Shown one piece after another: positions 1-6,652 of a stretch of DNA of 9,071 nucleotides. Source of the DNA: Verrucomicrobiota bacterium (GTDB lineage: Bacteria; Verrucomicrobiota; Verrucomicrobiia; Limisphaerales; UBA9464). The notes beneath the pieces were generated by a model that saw nothing but the letters and a program-made list of their open reading frames with translations, did not search any database and was not told the DNA's origin. Numbering within the stretch: the first letter of the stretch is position 1; every line of letters begins with the position of its first letter. The position numbers were made by a program, and so were the translations under genes. The stretch is taken from NCBI GenBank assembly GCA_017302195.1, contig JAFLEG010000130.1:1-9071 (forward strand), written 5' to 3'.

Positions 1-1
1 A

Positions 2-298
2 GGGGTGCGGACGGGCGCGGGGACGTTCCGGCGGGGGAGGCAGGAGGAGGCCACCAGGAGTTCGGCGATCTGCGCGGCGCGAACGGGGCGGGTGAGCGAG
101 ACGCCGGGGACGAGGTTGTGGGATGTCGGGCATCTGGGACGTTTCGACCAGGGCTCGCAGAGCAAGCCGATCTGGGCGTGGTCGGCGACGCCCGACCAGC
201 CGGTGGGGCAGGCGGACGGGTCGGTGATCAATCGTCCCAAGGCGCAGATCCGGAAACGCGCCCGGGGTGGTCCCTCGGCGGACACCACCTACTTCTAA
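2..298 (+). CDS. 3' end of an unidentified gene (5' part outside the window)
   Basis: The frame is open from the left edge to a TAA at 296-298, so this is probably the C-terminal ~98 residues of a longer protein. Third codon positions are strongly G/C and first positions somewhat richer in G/C than second positions, as in real genes of this DNA; the antisense frame sharing the same third positions is also open but begins right after a stop codon and looks like a shadow. The last ~60 residues have a balanced composition (for example PIWAWSATPDQPVGQADGSV and a final GPSADTTYF), while the first ~35 are arginine-rich and less convincing. I recognise no family and see no membrane segment. It ends 69 bp before the likely start of the BtuF-like gene on the same strand, so the two could be co-transcribed. 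A GTG at 5 is in frame, but no ribosome-binding site can be judged so close to the edge. Confidence 0.4.
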   Translation, partial: GVRTGAGTFRRGRQEEATRSSAICAARTGRVSETPGTRLWDVGHLGRFDQGSQSKPIWAWSATPDQPVGQADGSVINRPKAQIRKRARGGPSADTTYF

Positions 299-354
299 TG
301 ATCCATTGAGCGGGCGGCGGCCTTCGACCACGGTTTCCCCGTGCACGGTTCCCG

Positions 355-359
355 GGAGG
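355..359 (+). promoter_or_regulatory. Ribosome-binding site deciding the start of the BtuF-like gene
   Basis: GGGAGGT at 354-360 contains a full GGAGG core 8 bp before the GTG at 368. It lies downstream of the alternative GTG at 341, so it supports the shorter protein. This is the only well-placed strong Shine-Dalgarno sequence I found in the window. Confidence 0.6.
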
Positions 360-367
360 TCCGGCGG

Positions 368-1318
368 GTGATATCGCTGCTGCCGGCGGCGACGGAGATG
401 GTGTGTCTGCTGGAGACGGGAGACCGGCTCGTGGGACGCAGTCATGAGTGCGATTTTCCGGAAGTGGTGCGGCGGGTTCCGGCGGTCACCTCGACCGCGG
501 TGAATGTCCTCGCGTCCGGGTCCGCCATCCAAACGCAGGTGCAGCAGGCGCTGACCCAGGGGCAGCCGCTGTTCCGTCTCGATGCGGCGAGGATCCGCGA
601 GCTTCGTCCGGACCTGATCCTGACCCAGGGGCAGTGCGCGGTATGCGCGGTGAGTGCGGAGGAACTGCAGTCCGTGCTGGCGGCGTGGGACGGGCCGCGT
701 CCGGAGGTGCTGGCCCTGGCCCCGTCGCGGTTTGCCGACCTGTGGACCGACCTGCGGCGGGTGGGTGCGGCCCTGGGATTGCCCGACGAGGGGCGCCTTG
801 CGGTGACGGCACTCAAGACCCGGTTGGTCAACACCCTCCAGCAGGTGGCCGATGTGGAGGTGCGTCCGCGGGTCGCCTGCCTGGAGTGGCTGGATCCCCT
901 GATGGGTGCGGGAAACTGGATACCGGAACTGGTCGAACTGGCGGGGGGCATCCCCGTATGCGGTGCCGCGGGGAGCCACTCGCAGGGGTTGTCATGGAAG
1001 GATCTGCAGGCCGCCGCCCCCGAGGTGATCGTGGCCATGCCCTGCGGGTTTGATCTGGGGCGCTCGCTGGAGGAGGTCGCCCGGTTGGCGGGCGATGCGG
1101 CATGGACCCGGCTGGACGCGGTGCGATCCGGACGCGCATTTGCCGCTGACGGCAACGCCTGCTTCAACCGTCCGGGTCCCCGTCTGGTGGACTCGGTGGA
1201 GATCCTCGCCGAGATCCTGCATCCGGACCGCTTCCCAAAACCGCGGCATTGGAACCGCGGGTGGAAGCTGGTGGATTTGGGCGGTCACTCCCCGGCATCG
1301 GCCGCGACCGGGGCGTGA
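368..1318 (+). CDS. BtuF-like cobalamin/metal-chelate binding protein, no signal peptide
   Basis: The ~316-residue product belongs to the TroA/BtuF-type substrate-binding superfamily that binds vitamin B12 or iron chelates for ABC import. Seen here: the family opening ISLLPAATEMVCLL at residues 2-15, SHECDFP near 25-31, a cysteine pair in CAVCAV at 90-95 after LILTQGQ, LEWLDPLMGAGNWIPELVELAGG at about 172-194 (linking two lobes), MPCGFDL near 224, and NRPGPRLVDSVEILAEILHP close to the end. The GTG at 368 is preferred over the upstream GTG at 341 because it sits 8 bp after GGAGG at 355-359 and gives the usual family N terminus. There is no signal peptide or lipobox, unlike canonical periplasmic BtuF; members of the CAVC-type subgroup commonly lack one, so a cytoplasmic role or an unrelated export route is possible. 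No permease or ATPase gene is visible beside it. The family call is firm; the ligand is inferred. Confidence 0.88.
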   Translation: MISLLPAATEMVCLLETGDRLVGRSHECDFPEVVRRVPAVTSTAVNVLASGSAIQTQVQQALTQGQPLFRLDAARIRELRPDLILTQGQCAVCAVSAEELQSVLAAWDGPRPEVLALAPSRFADLWTDLRRVGAALGLPDEGRLAVTALKTRLVNTLQQVADVEVRPRVACLEWLDPLMGAGNWIPELVELAGGIPVCGAAGSHSQGLSWKDLQAAAPEVIVAMPCGFDLGRSLEEVARLAGDAAWTRLDAVRSGRAFAADGNACFNRPGPRLVDSVEILAEILHPDRFPKPRHWNRGWKLVDLGGHSPASAATGA

Positions 1319-1467
1319 GTCTCTCTCGCATCTCGGACACCCCCCAGCCGGCACCGCCACCGACCACCCAGGGGTGCACGGGACCTCGCCTGCCCATGAA
1401 CTCCCTCCTTGCTGCGACGAGCCAGCGAGCCCTAGCGTCTGGAACCTTCCGACCCCCGCCTTGCGGC

Positions 1468-2271
1468 ATGCCCCGTGGACATCCAGTGACCCGGAATCCG
1501 GGCTTTACCCTGATCGAGCTCCTGGTGGTGATCGCGGTGATCGCCATGCTGGCCTCCCTGTTGCTGCCGGCGCTTTCCAGGGCCAAGGACGCGGCATACG
1601 CCGCAAGATGTCGGAGCAACCTGCATCAGTTGGGGCTCGCCCTGGGGATGTACGTCGGCGATTTCCGGCATTATCCCGGAATGCGGCCGAGCCCGAAGAT
1701 GCCGGGGGGCCATTGGGCGGACTATCTGGGGCCGTATTGCGCCAGCCGGTGGACGGACCCGCTCTTTCTGTGCCCGGCGTATCGCGGCATGACCCTGGTC
1801 AGCGATGAGGCGCTTCCCGTGGGCAGCTACGGGTACAATGCCAACGGGGTCCAGTGGTGGTTCAGTGATCTGGGACTGTCAGCGATCAACGTGAACGACG
1901 GCACGACGGTCCCGATGCCCGAGAGCCGCATCCTGCATCCGGCCGGAATGATGGCCGTGGGGGACGCCAACCTCTATCAGATTCCCGGACACGTCCTGAG
2001 CACGACCTATCGGGTGACCGCACCCGACTCGATCAGCGGATGGGCGCTCCTGGACCTCACGGCCCAGCGCACGGTGGGGCAACCCGTCCATCCCGATCGC
2101 CTGCGAACCGAAGCCGCGGCGGGGCGACGGCATGGGGGGCGCACCCAGGTGGTGTTTTGCGACGGGCACGTGGAGTCCCCGTCGAACCGGCAGTTGTATT
2201 CGTCCAGTGACGAGGCGCTACGCCGTTGGAACAACGACCATCAGCCCCATCGGGACGCCCTTTCCCCATGA
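1468..2271 (+). CDS. Prepilin-like H-X9-DG protein (pseudopilin family)
   Basis: The ~267-residue product carries a type IV/II prepilin N terminus: a short leader ending PG, then FTLIELLVVIAVIAMLASLLLPAL, with cleavage expected between G12 and F13 and the conserved glutamate at mature position 5 (E17). One hydrophobic helix (about 13-35) serves as membrane anchor and assembly helix; it is followed by SRAKDAAYAARCRSNLHQLGLAL, typical of the group. Near the C terminus H222, nine residues, then D232-G233 (VVFCDGHVE) match the H-X9-DG processing-associated motif exactly. Such proteins occur in very many copies in Verrucomicrobia, Planctomycetes and Lentisphaerae, mostly of unknown function, and are presumed processed by a prepilin peptidase. 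No other secretion or pilus gene is nearby. The start is uncertain: ATG 1396 gives a 36-residue leader, GTG 1486 a 6-residue one, and none has a clear ribosome-binding site; ATG 1468 gives the most usual leader length (12). Confidence 0.88.
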   Translation: MPRGHPVTRNPGFTLIELLVVIAVIAMLASLLLPALSRAKDAAYAARCRSNLHQLGLALGMYVGDFRHYPGMRPSPKMPGGHWADYLGPYCASRWTDPLFLCPAYRGMTLVSDEALPVGSYGYNANGVQWWFSDLGLSAINVNDGTTVPMPESRILHPAGMMAVGDANLYQIPGHVLSTTYRVTAPDSISGWALLDLTAQRTVGQPVHPDRLRTEAAAGRRHGGRTQVVFCDGHVESPSNRQLYSSSDEALRRWNNDHQPHRDALSP

Positions 2272-2371
2272 CCCTGGCGGGGCGTGCGCGGATCCGCTGT
2301 TGCGTCCGCGATGCGGCGGGCGGGATACGATTCCAGCATCGTCTTTGCACCGCGGATGGGCACGGTGAGGC

Positions 2372-3925
2372 ATGCGCTGGCGCGTTGCCGGAGTCTGCGG
2401 CGGTTGCTGGGTGATCACCCTGTTGGGCCTGTGGGCCTCGGAGCCGGGCCATGCCCCGGCGGCCTTTGAGGATCCGGACCGCCGGGCCCGCATCGAGGCG
2501 GTGTTGCCGAAGTTGGATGCCGTTTATGAGCGCCATGCGCTGACCCATCACCTCCCGGGCTATGCGTATGGCGTGGTTGTGGACGGGCGGTTGATTCATT
2601 CGCGGGCCTGGGGGTTGGCCCGGATCGAGCCCGCGATCCCGGTCACGACGGACACCCGGTTCCGCATCGCCTCGATGACCAAGAGCGTCACCGCGCTGGC
2701 CATCCTCAAGCTGCGCGATGCCGGCAAGCTGACGCTGGAGGATCCGCTGGAGCGTCATGTGCGCGCATTTCGGAAGGCCGGGTTGCCGACGGACGATTCA
2801 CCCAAAATCACCGTGAGGCATGTGCTCACGATGACCGCCGGATTTCCCCAGGATGATCCCTGGGGCGACCGGTTGCTCGACCAGTCTCCCCGGGAGTTTC
2901 AGGCCATGATCGCCGGCGGATTGGAGTTCTCGAATCCGCCCGGAGTGACCTGGGAATACAGCAATCTGGGCTACGCCCTGCTCGGCGAGGTCATCAGCCA
3001 TGCCAGCGGGCGTCCGTACCAGGAGTACATCACCCGCGAGATCCTGCGCCCGCTCGGCATGACCGACACCGGGTGGGAGCATGCCACGGTGCCCGGGGAT
3101 CGGCTGGCCCAGGGCTACCGCTGGGAACACGGGCGCTGGCAGGCGGAACCGCTCCTGCATGACGGGGCCTTTGGAGCCATGGGCGGTCTGATCACCACGC
3201 TCGGCGACCTGGCGAAGTACCAGGCCTTTCATCTGGAGGCCTGGCCGCCTCGCGATGGTGCGGATTCCGGACCGGTCTCACGGGCCACGCGGCGGGAGAT
3301 GCATCGTCCGGCCGAGGTGCTGTCGGTGCTCACCAACGCCCCCGTCGCTGGCAGCGCCGCCCTGCCGCGGGTGGCCGGGTACTCCTACGGCCTGAGCTGG
3401 AACCAGGATGCCCGCGGGGTGATCTGGCTGCGGCATGGAGGCGGTCTCCCGGGCTACGGCTGCGAGCACCGGTTTCTCCCCGATCATGGGGTGGGTCTGA
3501 TCGCCCTGGCCAATCGCACCTACGCACCAATGACCGCGGCCAATGCCGAGGCGATGGAGATCCTGCTCACCGAGGCCCGCCTCCGGGCGCGGCTTCCCAT
3601 CGCACCCCCGATGCTTCGGAGGCGCGCGGAACAGTTGGCGGCGCTGCTGCAGTCCTGGGATCCGGACCTCGCCGCCGATGCCTTGTCCTCCAACGTGTTT
3701 CTGGACCGTTCGGAATCGGACTGGAAGGCGGCGGCGGCCGAGGCCATGGCGGCGTGCGGCGCCATTCGCACCGTGACCCCCATCCGCCCGCAGAATTTAC
3801 TGCGCGGTCGCTTTGACCTGATCGGTGACCGCGGGCGGGTGGAGGTCTTCATGACCCTCATGCCGGAGCGCCCCCCGCGCATCCAGCAGATCCAGTTGAA
3901 GGTGCTGCCCACGGCAACGCCCTGA
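2372..3925 (+). CDS. Exported serine hydrolase, beta-lactamase/penicillin-binding-protein-like family
   Basis: A 517-residue protein of the class C beta-lactamase-related family (Pfam Beta-lactamase, PF00144). An N-terminal hydrophobic stretch (about 5-22) followed by APA at 28-30 looks like a signal peptide, so it probably acts in the periplasm or outside. The three active-site motifs are intact: SMTK at 101-104 (nucleophile S101, K104), YSN at 196-198 and HGG at 355-357. Conserved surroundings include TRFRIASMTKSVTALAILKL, HVLTMTAGFP, PGVTWEYSNLGYALLGEVI and GLPGYG. The family includes esterases, D-aminopeptidases and carboxypeptidases, so substrate cannot be named and antibiotic resistance should not be assumed. 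Residues ~405-517 form an extra domain rich in LLQSWD, LFDRS-type and VEVFMTLMPERPPRIQQIQL segments, resembling the NTF2-like tails seen on some relatives. The ATG at 2372 gives the signal peptide; the ribosome-binding site is weak (GTGAGG just upstream). It is 100 bp after the prepilin-like gene and convergent with the repeat-protein gene. Confidence 0.93.
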   Translation: MRWRVAGVCGGCWVITLLGLWASEPGHAPAAFEDPDRRARIEAVLPKLDAVYERHALTHHLPGYAYGVVVDGRLIHSRAWGLARIEPAIPVTTDTRFRIASMTKSVTALAILKLRDAGKLTLEDPLERHVRAFRKAGLPTDDSPKITVRHVLTMTAGFPQDDPWGDRLLDQSPREFQAMIAGGLEFSNPPGVTWEYSNLGYALLGEVISHASGRPYQEYITREILRPLGMTDTGWEHATVPGDRLAQGYRWEHGRWQAEPLLHDGAFGAMGGLITTLGDLAKYQAFHLEAWPPRDGADSGPVSRATRREMHRPAEVLSVLTNAPVAGSAALPRVAGYSYGLSWNQDARGVIWLRHGGGLPGYGCEHRFLPDHGVGLIALANRTYAPMTAANAEAMEILLTEARLRARLPIAPPMLRRRAEQLAALLQSWDPDLAADALSSNVFLDRSESDWKAAAAEAMAACGAIRTVTPIRPQNLLRGRFDLIGDRGRVEVFMTLMPERPPRIQQIQLKVLPTATP

Positions 3926-3958
3926 CGGATGAGGCCGGCGTGCCCGGTTCAGGATCCG
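3926..3958. terminator. Possible bidirectional terminator between convergent genes
   Basis: The 37-bp gap between the two convergent stop codons holds a nested inverted repeat: CGGAT (3926-3930) with ATCCG (3954-3958) outside, and CCGG (3935-3938) with CCGG (3944-3947), plus a G-T pair, inside. The stems are short and no T-run follows on either side, so this is a weak candidate supported mainly by its location. Confidence 0.25.
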
Positions 3959-3962
3959 CAGG

Positions 3963-6326
3963 TCATTCGAGGACGGTGCGGTAGTAGCGTGCGTCTGCCG
4001 GGCGCCCCGGGGGATCGGAGAAGCTGACCGGAGCGCCGGTGGCCGGATAGGTCTCCAGGGTTTCCCAGACGTGATTCGTCAGCCGGGAACTGGCCTGCAC
4101 CTCAAGGGACGTTGCGGTCCCATCTCCGGTGGAGGCCTGGAAGGTGTAGTCGCCGGAGGGCGTGATTCCGGGCGAACCTGTCAGGATCCGGGCCCCGGTG
4201 TCATACGCGGCGAGGAATGGGGCTGAGCGTCCCGCGGCCGTGGTGAATTCGCCGGCGACGATCAGCTTGCCGGGCATCCTCAACAGGGCGCGGACGATGC
4301 CATTGGGGGCGGGATTCCAGGCCGTTGCCGTGCCGGTGGAACGGAAGAGGCTTCCGGCATTGGTGCGGAACTCGCCGCCTGCGGACGTGAAGGTGCCTCC
4401 CAGATTGAGGACCTCTCCGGACACCAGGAGCGCGGTGACGCGCAATTGTCCGGAAAGGCCGATTCCCGGATTCCAGGAAGGCGAGGCCAGGCCGGTGGCG
4501 GCATCCAGCAGGGCGAGACGGTTGCGGGACAGGCCGCCGATGGACGTGAACTCCCCGCCCACGTACAGCGCGTCGTCCACCAGTTGCAGCGACTGGACCC
4601 GGGCCGACGGGCCGGCATTGAAGGCGCGGGCATTGGTGGCCGTCACCGCGCCGATGGCGGCCAGGAATCGGCGGTTTGTTCCCGCCACGGAGGTGAAGTC
4701 ACCGCCGACATACACCAGTCCGCCGTGCGGAAGGACCGTGCGGACTGCGCCTCCCCGCGCATTGGGATCCCACGCGGCGACGGATCCCGCCGGCAGATTG
4801 AGCAGCGCCAGGCCGTTCCGGTTGGACGTGCCCACCGCGGTGAAGCCGCCGCCGACAACGAGCTGGTTTTGGGCATGACTCAGGGCCAGCACACCGTTGG
4901 CCGCGGTGGCCGTGACCCCGGGGTTGAACGGAAGGATCTGACCATTGGCATGAACCGCCGCCAGACGGTTGCGGGGTTCTCCCCCCACGGTGGTGAACAG
5001 GCCACCGGCGTAGATCGTGTCCGCCGATGCGGCCAGCGCCAGGACGTCGCGATCCGCGCCCGGATTCCACCCGTTTGCCCGCCCGGTGGCGCCGTCCAGG
5101 GCCGCGAGCCGGTCCCGCAATACGCCGCCGAAGCTGGCGAACCGCCCTGCGAAGTCCACCTGGCCGCCAGTCCGGGCGAGGGCCGTCACTCCCGGGGCGG
5201 TGGCGGCCGCCAGGCGGGCCAATCCCCGGCGGGGGACACCGCCGACGGTTCTGAAGGCACCGCCGACCAGCAACCCGTCATCCCCGGCCGCGAGGGCGGT
5301 GACCGCGCCATCGGTGTCCGCCGAGAATTCCGTCAGCGCAAGCCCCGACGCGGGATCAATGCCTGCCAGGTTGGCGCGATTCGCGCCTCCGATGCTGGAA
5401 AAGGAGCCACCCACCAGCACGGTGTCGCCGGAACTGGCCAGGGCATTGACCGCGACTCCCGAAGCGCCTCCCGCGTTGGGATCCCAGGCCGTCGCCATCC
5501 CTGCGGCATCCACGGCCGCGATCCGGTTTCGAGGCTTGCCCCCGCAGATGGTGAACACCCCGCCCACATACACCAGGTCGCCATCCACCAGCAGGGCGCG
5601 CACCTCCGCGGTGCCGCCGCTGGCCCCGGGGTTCCACGGGGTGACGGCGCCGGTGGTGGCATCCAGGGACCCCAGTCGGCTGCGACTCTGTCCCCCCAGG
5701 GAAGTGAACTTGCCTCCGACAAACACGGTGTCTCCCGACACCGTCAGGACATGCACGGCCGCCTGGCAGGCCGGCGCCCAGGCGTTGGCCGCCCCCGAGG
5801 TTGCGTCGAGTCCGGTGAGGAAGCGACGGGTGGTGCCGCTGATCCGCTGGAAATCACCGCCCACGTAAAGCGTGTGGCCGCTCCCCAGCGCCAGGGCGCG
5901 AACCGGACCCGTGGGATAGGGCCGGAACCAGGGGTCCAACTGGCCGTTGGGAAGGATGCGTACCAGGTTGGTGTATCCGCCACGGGACAGGGTGAAGTTG
6001 CCGCCCAGGTACAGGTCGCCCGCCGCGGAGCGGGCGATGGCCAGGACGTCGCCTTCGAGCTCCGGCAACTGGAAGGTGACCGTGCCATCGGAGGCATTGG
6101 CAGCGCCCACGGAGCCGTTGATCGGCCCCACATAGGTGAAATTGCCCCCGAGGTAGAGGGTCTCACCCAGCGATGAGAGGGCGTAAACCGGTCCATCCGG
6201 ATGCCAGAAATCGGGAAGTGGCCGGGGGGCGGGCTGGGCCGCCAGAGGGTCCGGAGGTGACGCCAGGATCAGGGCGGCGAACAGGTGCAGCCCCGAGAGG
6301 GCGCGGCGGTAGTGGACACGTTTCAT
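3963..6326 (-). CDS. Exported 14-repeat beta-propeller-like protein (DUF5122/delta-60-type repeats)
   Basis: The 787-residue protein starts with a basic, hydrophobic signal peptide (MKRVHYRR, then LHLFAALILA, with a likely cut after AAQPA or nearby at ~30). Residues 57 to about 735 are 14 tandem repeats of mostly 48-53 residues with the pattern [LV]YVGG-x-FTS-x-GG-x-x-R-x-x-LAALDA-TG-x-x-x-W-NPG-x-x-G-x-VxAL. This resembles the delta-60 / DUF5122 beta-propeller repeat family. Beyond them is a short tail, with GDYTFQAS near 726-733 and ARYYRTVLE at the end, like the FYR-type endings of exported Verrucomicrobial proteins. No enzymatic motif is visible; a surface or binding scaffold is a guess. 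The ATG at 6326 was chosen because it begins the signal peptide; the frame stays open to 6623 but that extension is not protein-like. No clear ribosome-binding site precedes it. The gene is convergent with the serine hydrolase and divergent from the GH13 gene. Confidence 0.9.
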   Translation of the reverse strand: MKRVHYRRALSGLHLFAALILASPPDPLAAQPAPRPLPDFWHPDGPVYALSSLGETLYLGGNFTYVGPINGSVGAANASDGTVTFQLPELEGDVLAIARSAAGDLYLGGNFTLSRGGYTNLVRILPNGQLDPWFRPYPTGPVRALALGSGHTLYVGGDFQRISGTTRRFLTGLDATSGAANAWAPACQAAVHVLTVSGDTVFVGGKFTSLGGQSRSRLGSLDATTGAVTPWNPGASGGTAEVRALLVDGDLVYVGGVFTICGGKPRNRIAAVDAAGMATAWDPNAGGASGVAVNALASSGDTVLVGGSFSSIGGANRANLAGIDPASGLALTEFSADTDGAVTALAAGDDGLLVGGAFRTVGGVPRRGLARLAAATAPGVTALARTGGQVDFAGRFASFGGVLRDRLAALDGATGRANGWNPGADRDVLALAASADTIYAGGLFTTVGGEPRNRLAAVHANGQILPFNPGVTATAANGVLALSHAQNQLVVGGGFTAVGTSNRNGLALLNLPAGSVAAWDPNARGGAVRTVLPHGGLVYVGGDFTSVAGTNRRFLAAIGAVTATNARAFNAGPSARVQSLQLVDDALYVGGEFTSIGGLSRNRLALLDAATGLASPSWNPGIGLSGQLRVTALLVSGEVLNLGGTFTSAGGEFRTNAGSLFRSTGTATAWNPAPNGIVRALLRMPGKLIVAGEFTTAAGRSAPFLAAYDTGARILTGSPGITPSGDYTFQASTGDGTATSLEVQASSRLTNHVWETLETYPATGAPVSFSDPPGRPADARYYRTVLE
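4122..6158 (-). repeat. Fourteen tandem protein-coding repeats (GGxF blades)
   Basis: Repeat cores (the YVGGxFT-type strand) begin at protein residues 57, 105, 153, 201, 252, 303, 352, 390, 438, 489, 538, 587, 640 and 688. Spacings are 48, 48, 48, 51, 51, 49, 38, 48, 51, 49, 49, 53 and 48. Repeat 7 (352-389, about 5273-5160 in the DNA) is ten or more residues shorter and lacks the W/F-NPG turn; repeat 8 opens with VDFAGRF instead of VYVGGxF. The repeats are similar at protein level but clearly diverged, so recent duplication is not evident. Confidence 0.85.
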
Positions 6327-6652
6327 GGGAGTCTGGAGTGCGACTGAGGATTGAAACGTGCACGGAGAACGGCAGGCGGCCGGTTTAGGGAACTGGATTG
6401 CGGTCAGGGTCTTTGTGAACGCGGCAAAGTCAACCGCGCAGTCCGCGGGCCCAATGTTGGTGCGGTGTAGATGCGTTGCCCGCGACTTCTGGCAAGTCTG
6501 GCGAGGCGGCGGTCTGGTCCGAGCCCCAATGATCACTGGGGCGATGATGAGGGGATTGCTTGAGGGACGGGCGCTTGCCTCTCGACGGGGAACCCGGAGG
6601 TGACTATCGAAGCCTCGGCGCACCGTGCCGGAGAATCCCGTCCCTGGAGATC
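6327..6652. other. Gene-free stretch between divergent genes
   Basis: I see no convincing coding frame on either strand over these 326 bp, no tRNA and no recognisable mobile element. The short open frames present (for example plus 6358-6603) have compositions unlike proteins. The stretch should hold the promoter of the minus-strand repeat protein and anything driving the truncated GH13 gene. A TTGACT sequence occurs on the minus strand at 6433-6428, but no good -10 box follows it. The stretch contains an 18-bp near-palindrome (listed separately). It is also where the missing 5' end of the GH13 gene would be expected, and no such sequence is found in any plus frame. Confidence 0.6.
6524..6541. 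repeat. 18-bp near-perfect palindrome
   Basis: CCCCAATGATCACTGGGG reads almost identically on both strands: CCCCA pairs with TGGGG and TGATCA forms the centre, with a single mismatched pair (A6529 with C6536). There is no loop, which suits a dimeric DNA-binding protein better than an RNA hairpin. It lies in the divergent intergenic space, ~200 bp upstream of the repeat-protein start and ~112 bp upstream of the GH13 start. Function is unknown. Confidence 0.45.

Noticed and set aside
1050..1808. 252-codon plus frame spanning the end of the BtuF-like gene and start of the prepilin-like gene
   Set aside because: Overlaps both recognisable genes in another frame and has Pro/Arg/Ser-rich shadow composition.
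2300..2331. Candidate promoter for the serine hydrolase: TTGCGT and TACGAT
   Set aside because: Spacer is 20 bp and both boxes are partial matches; expected by chance in a 100-bp gap.
4446..6176. Long (576-codon) open frame on the plus strand opposite the repeat protein
   Set aside because: Its product is Gly/Arg/Gln-rich without hydrophobic core pattern and it lies wholly antisense to a clear signal-peptide-bearing repeat protein; it is a G+C-bias shadow.
6405..6433. Candidate promoter for the repeat-protein gene: TTGACT on the minus strand
   Set aside because: The hexamer 17 bp downstream is ACCCTG, nothing like a -10 box.
6560..6630. Possible tRNA remnant on the minus strand, suggested by a TTCGATA loop-like stretch
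   Set aside because: The flanking T-arm stem has a mismatch and no acceptor, anticodon or D arm can be folded around it.
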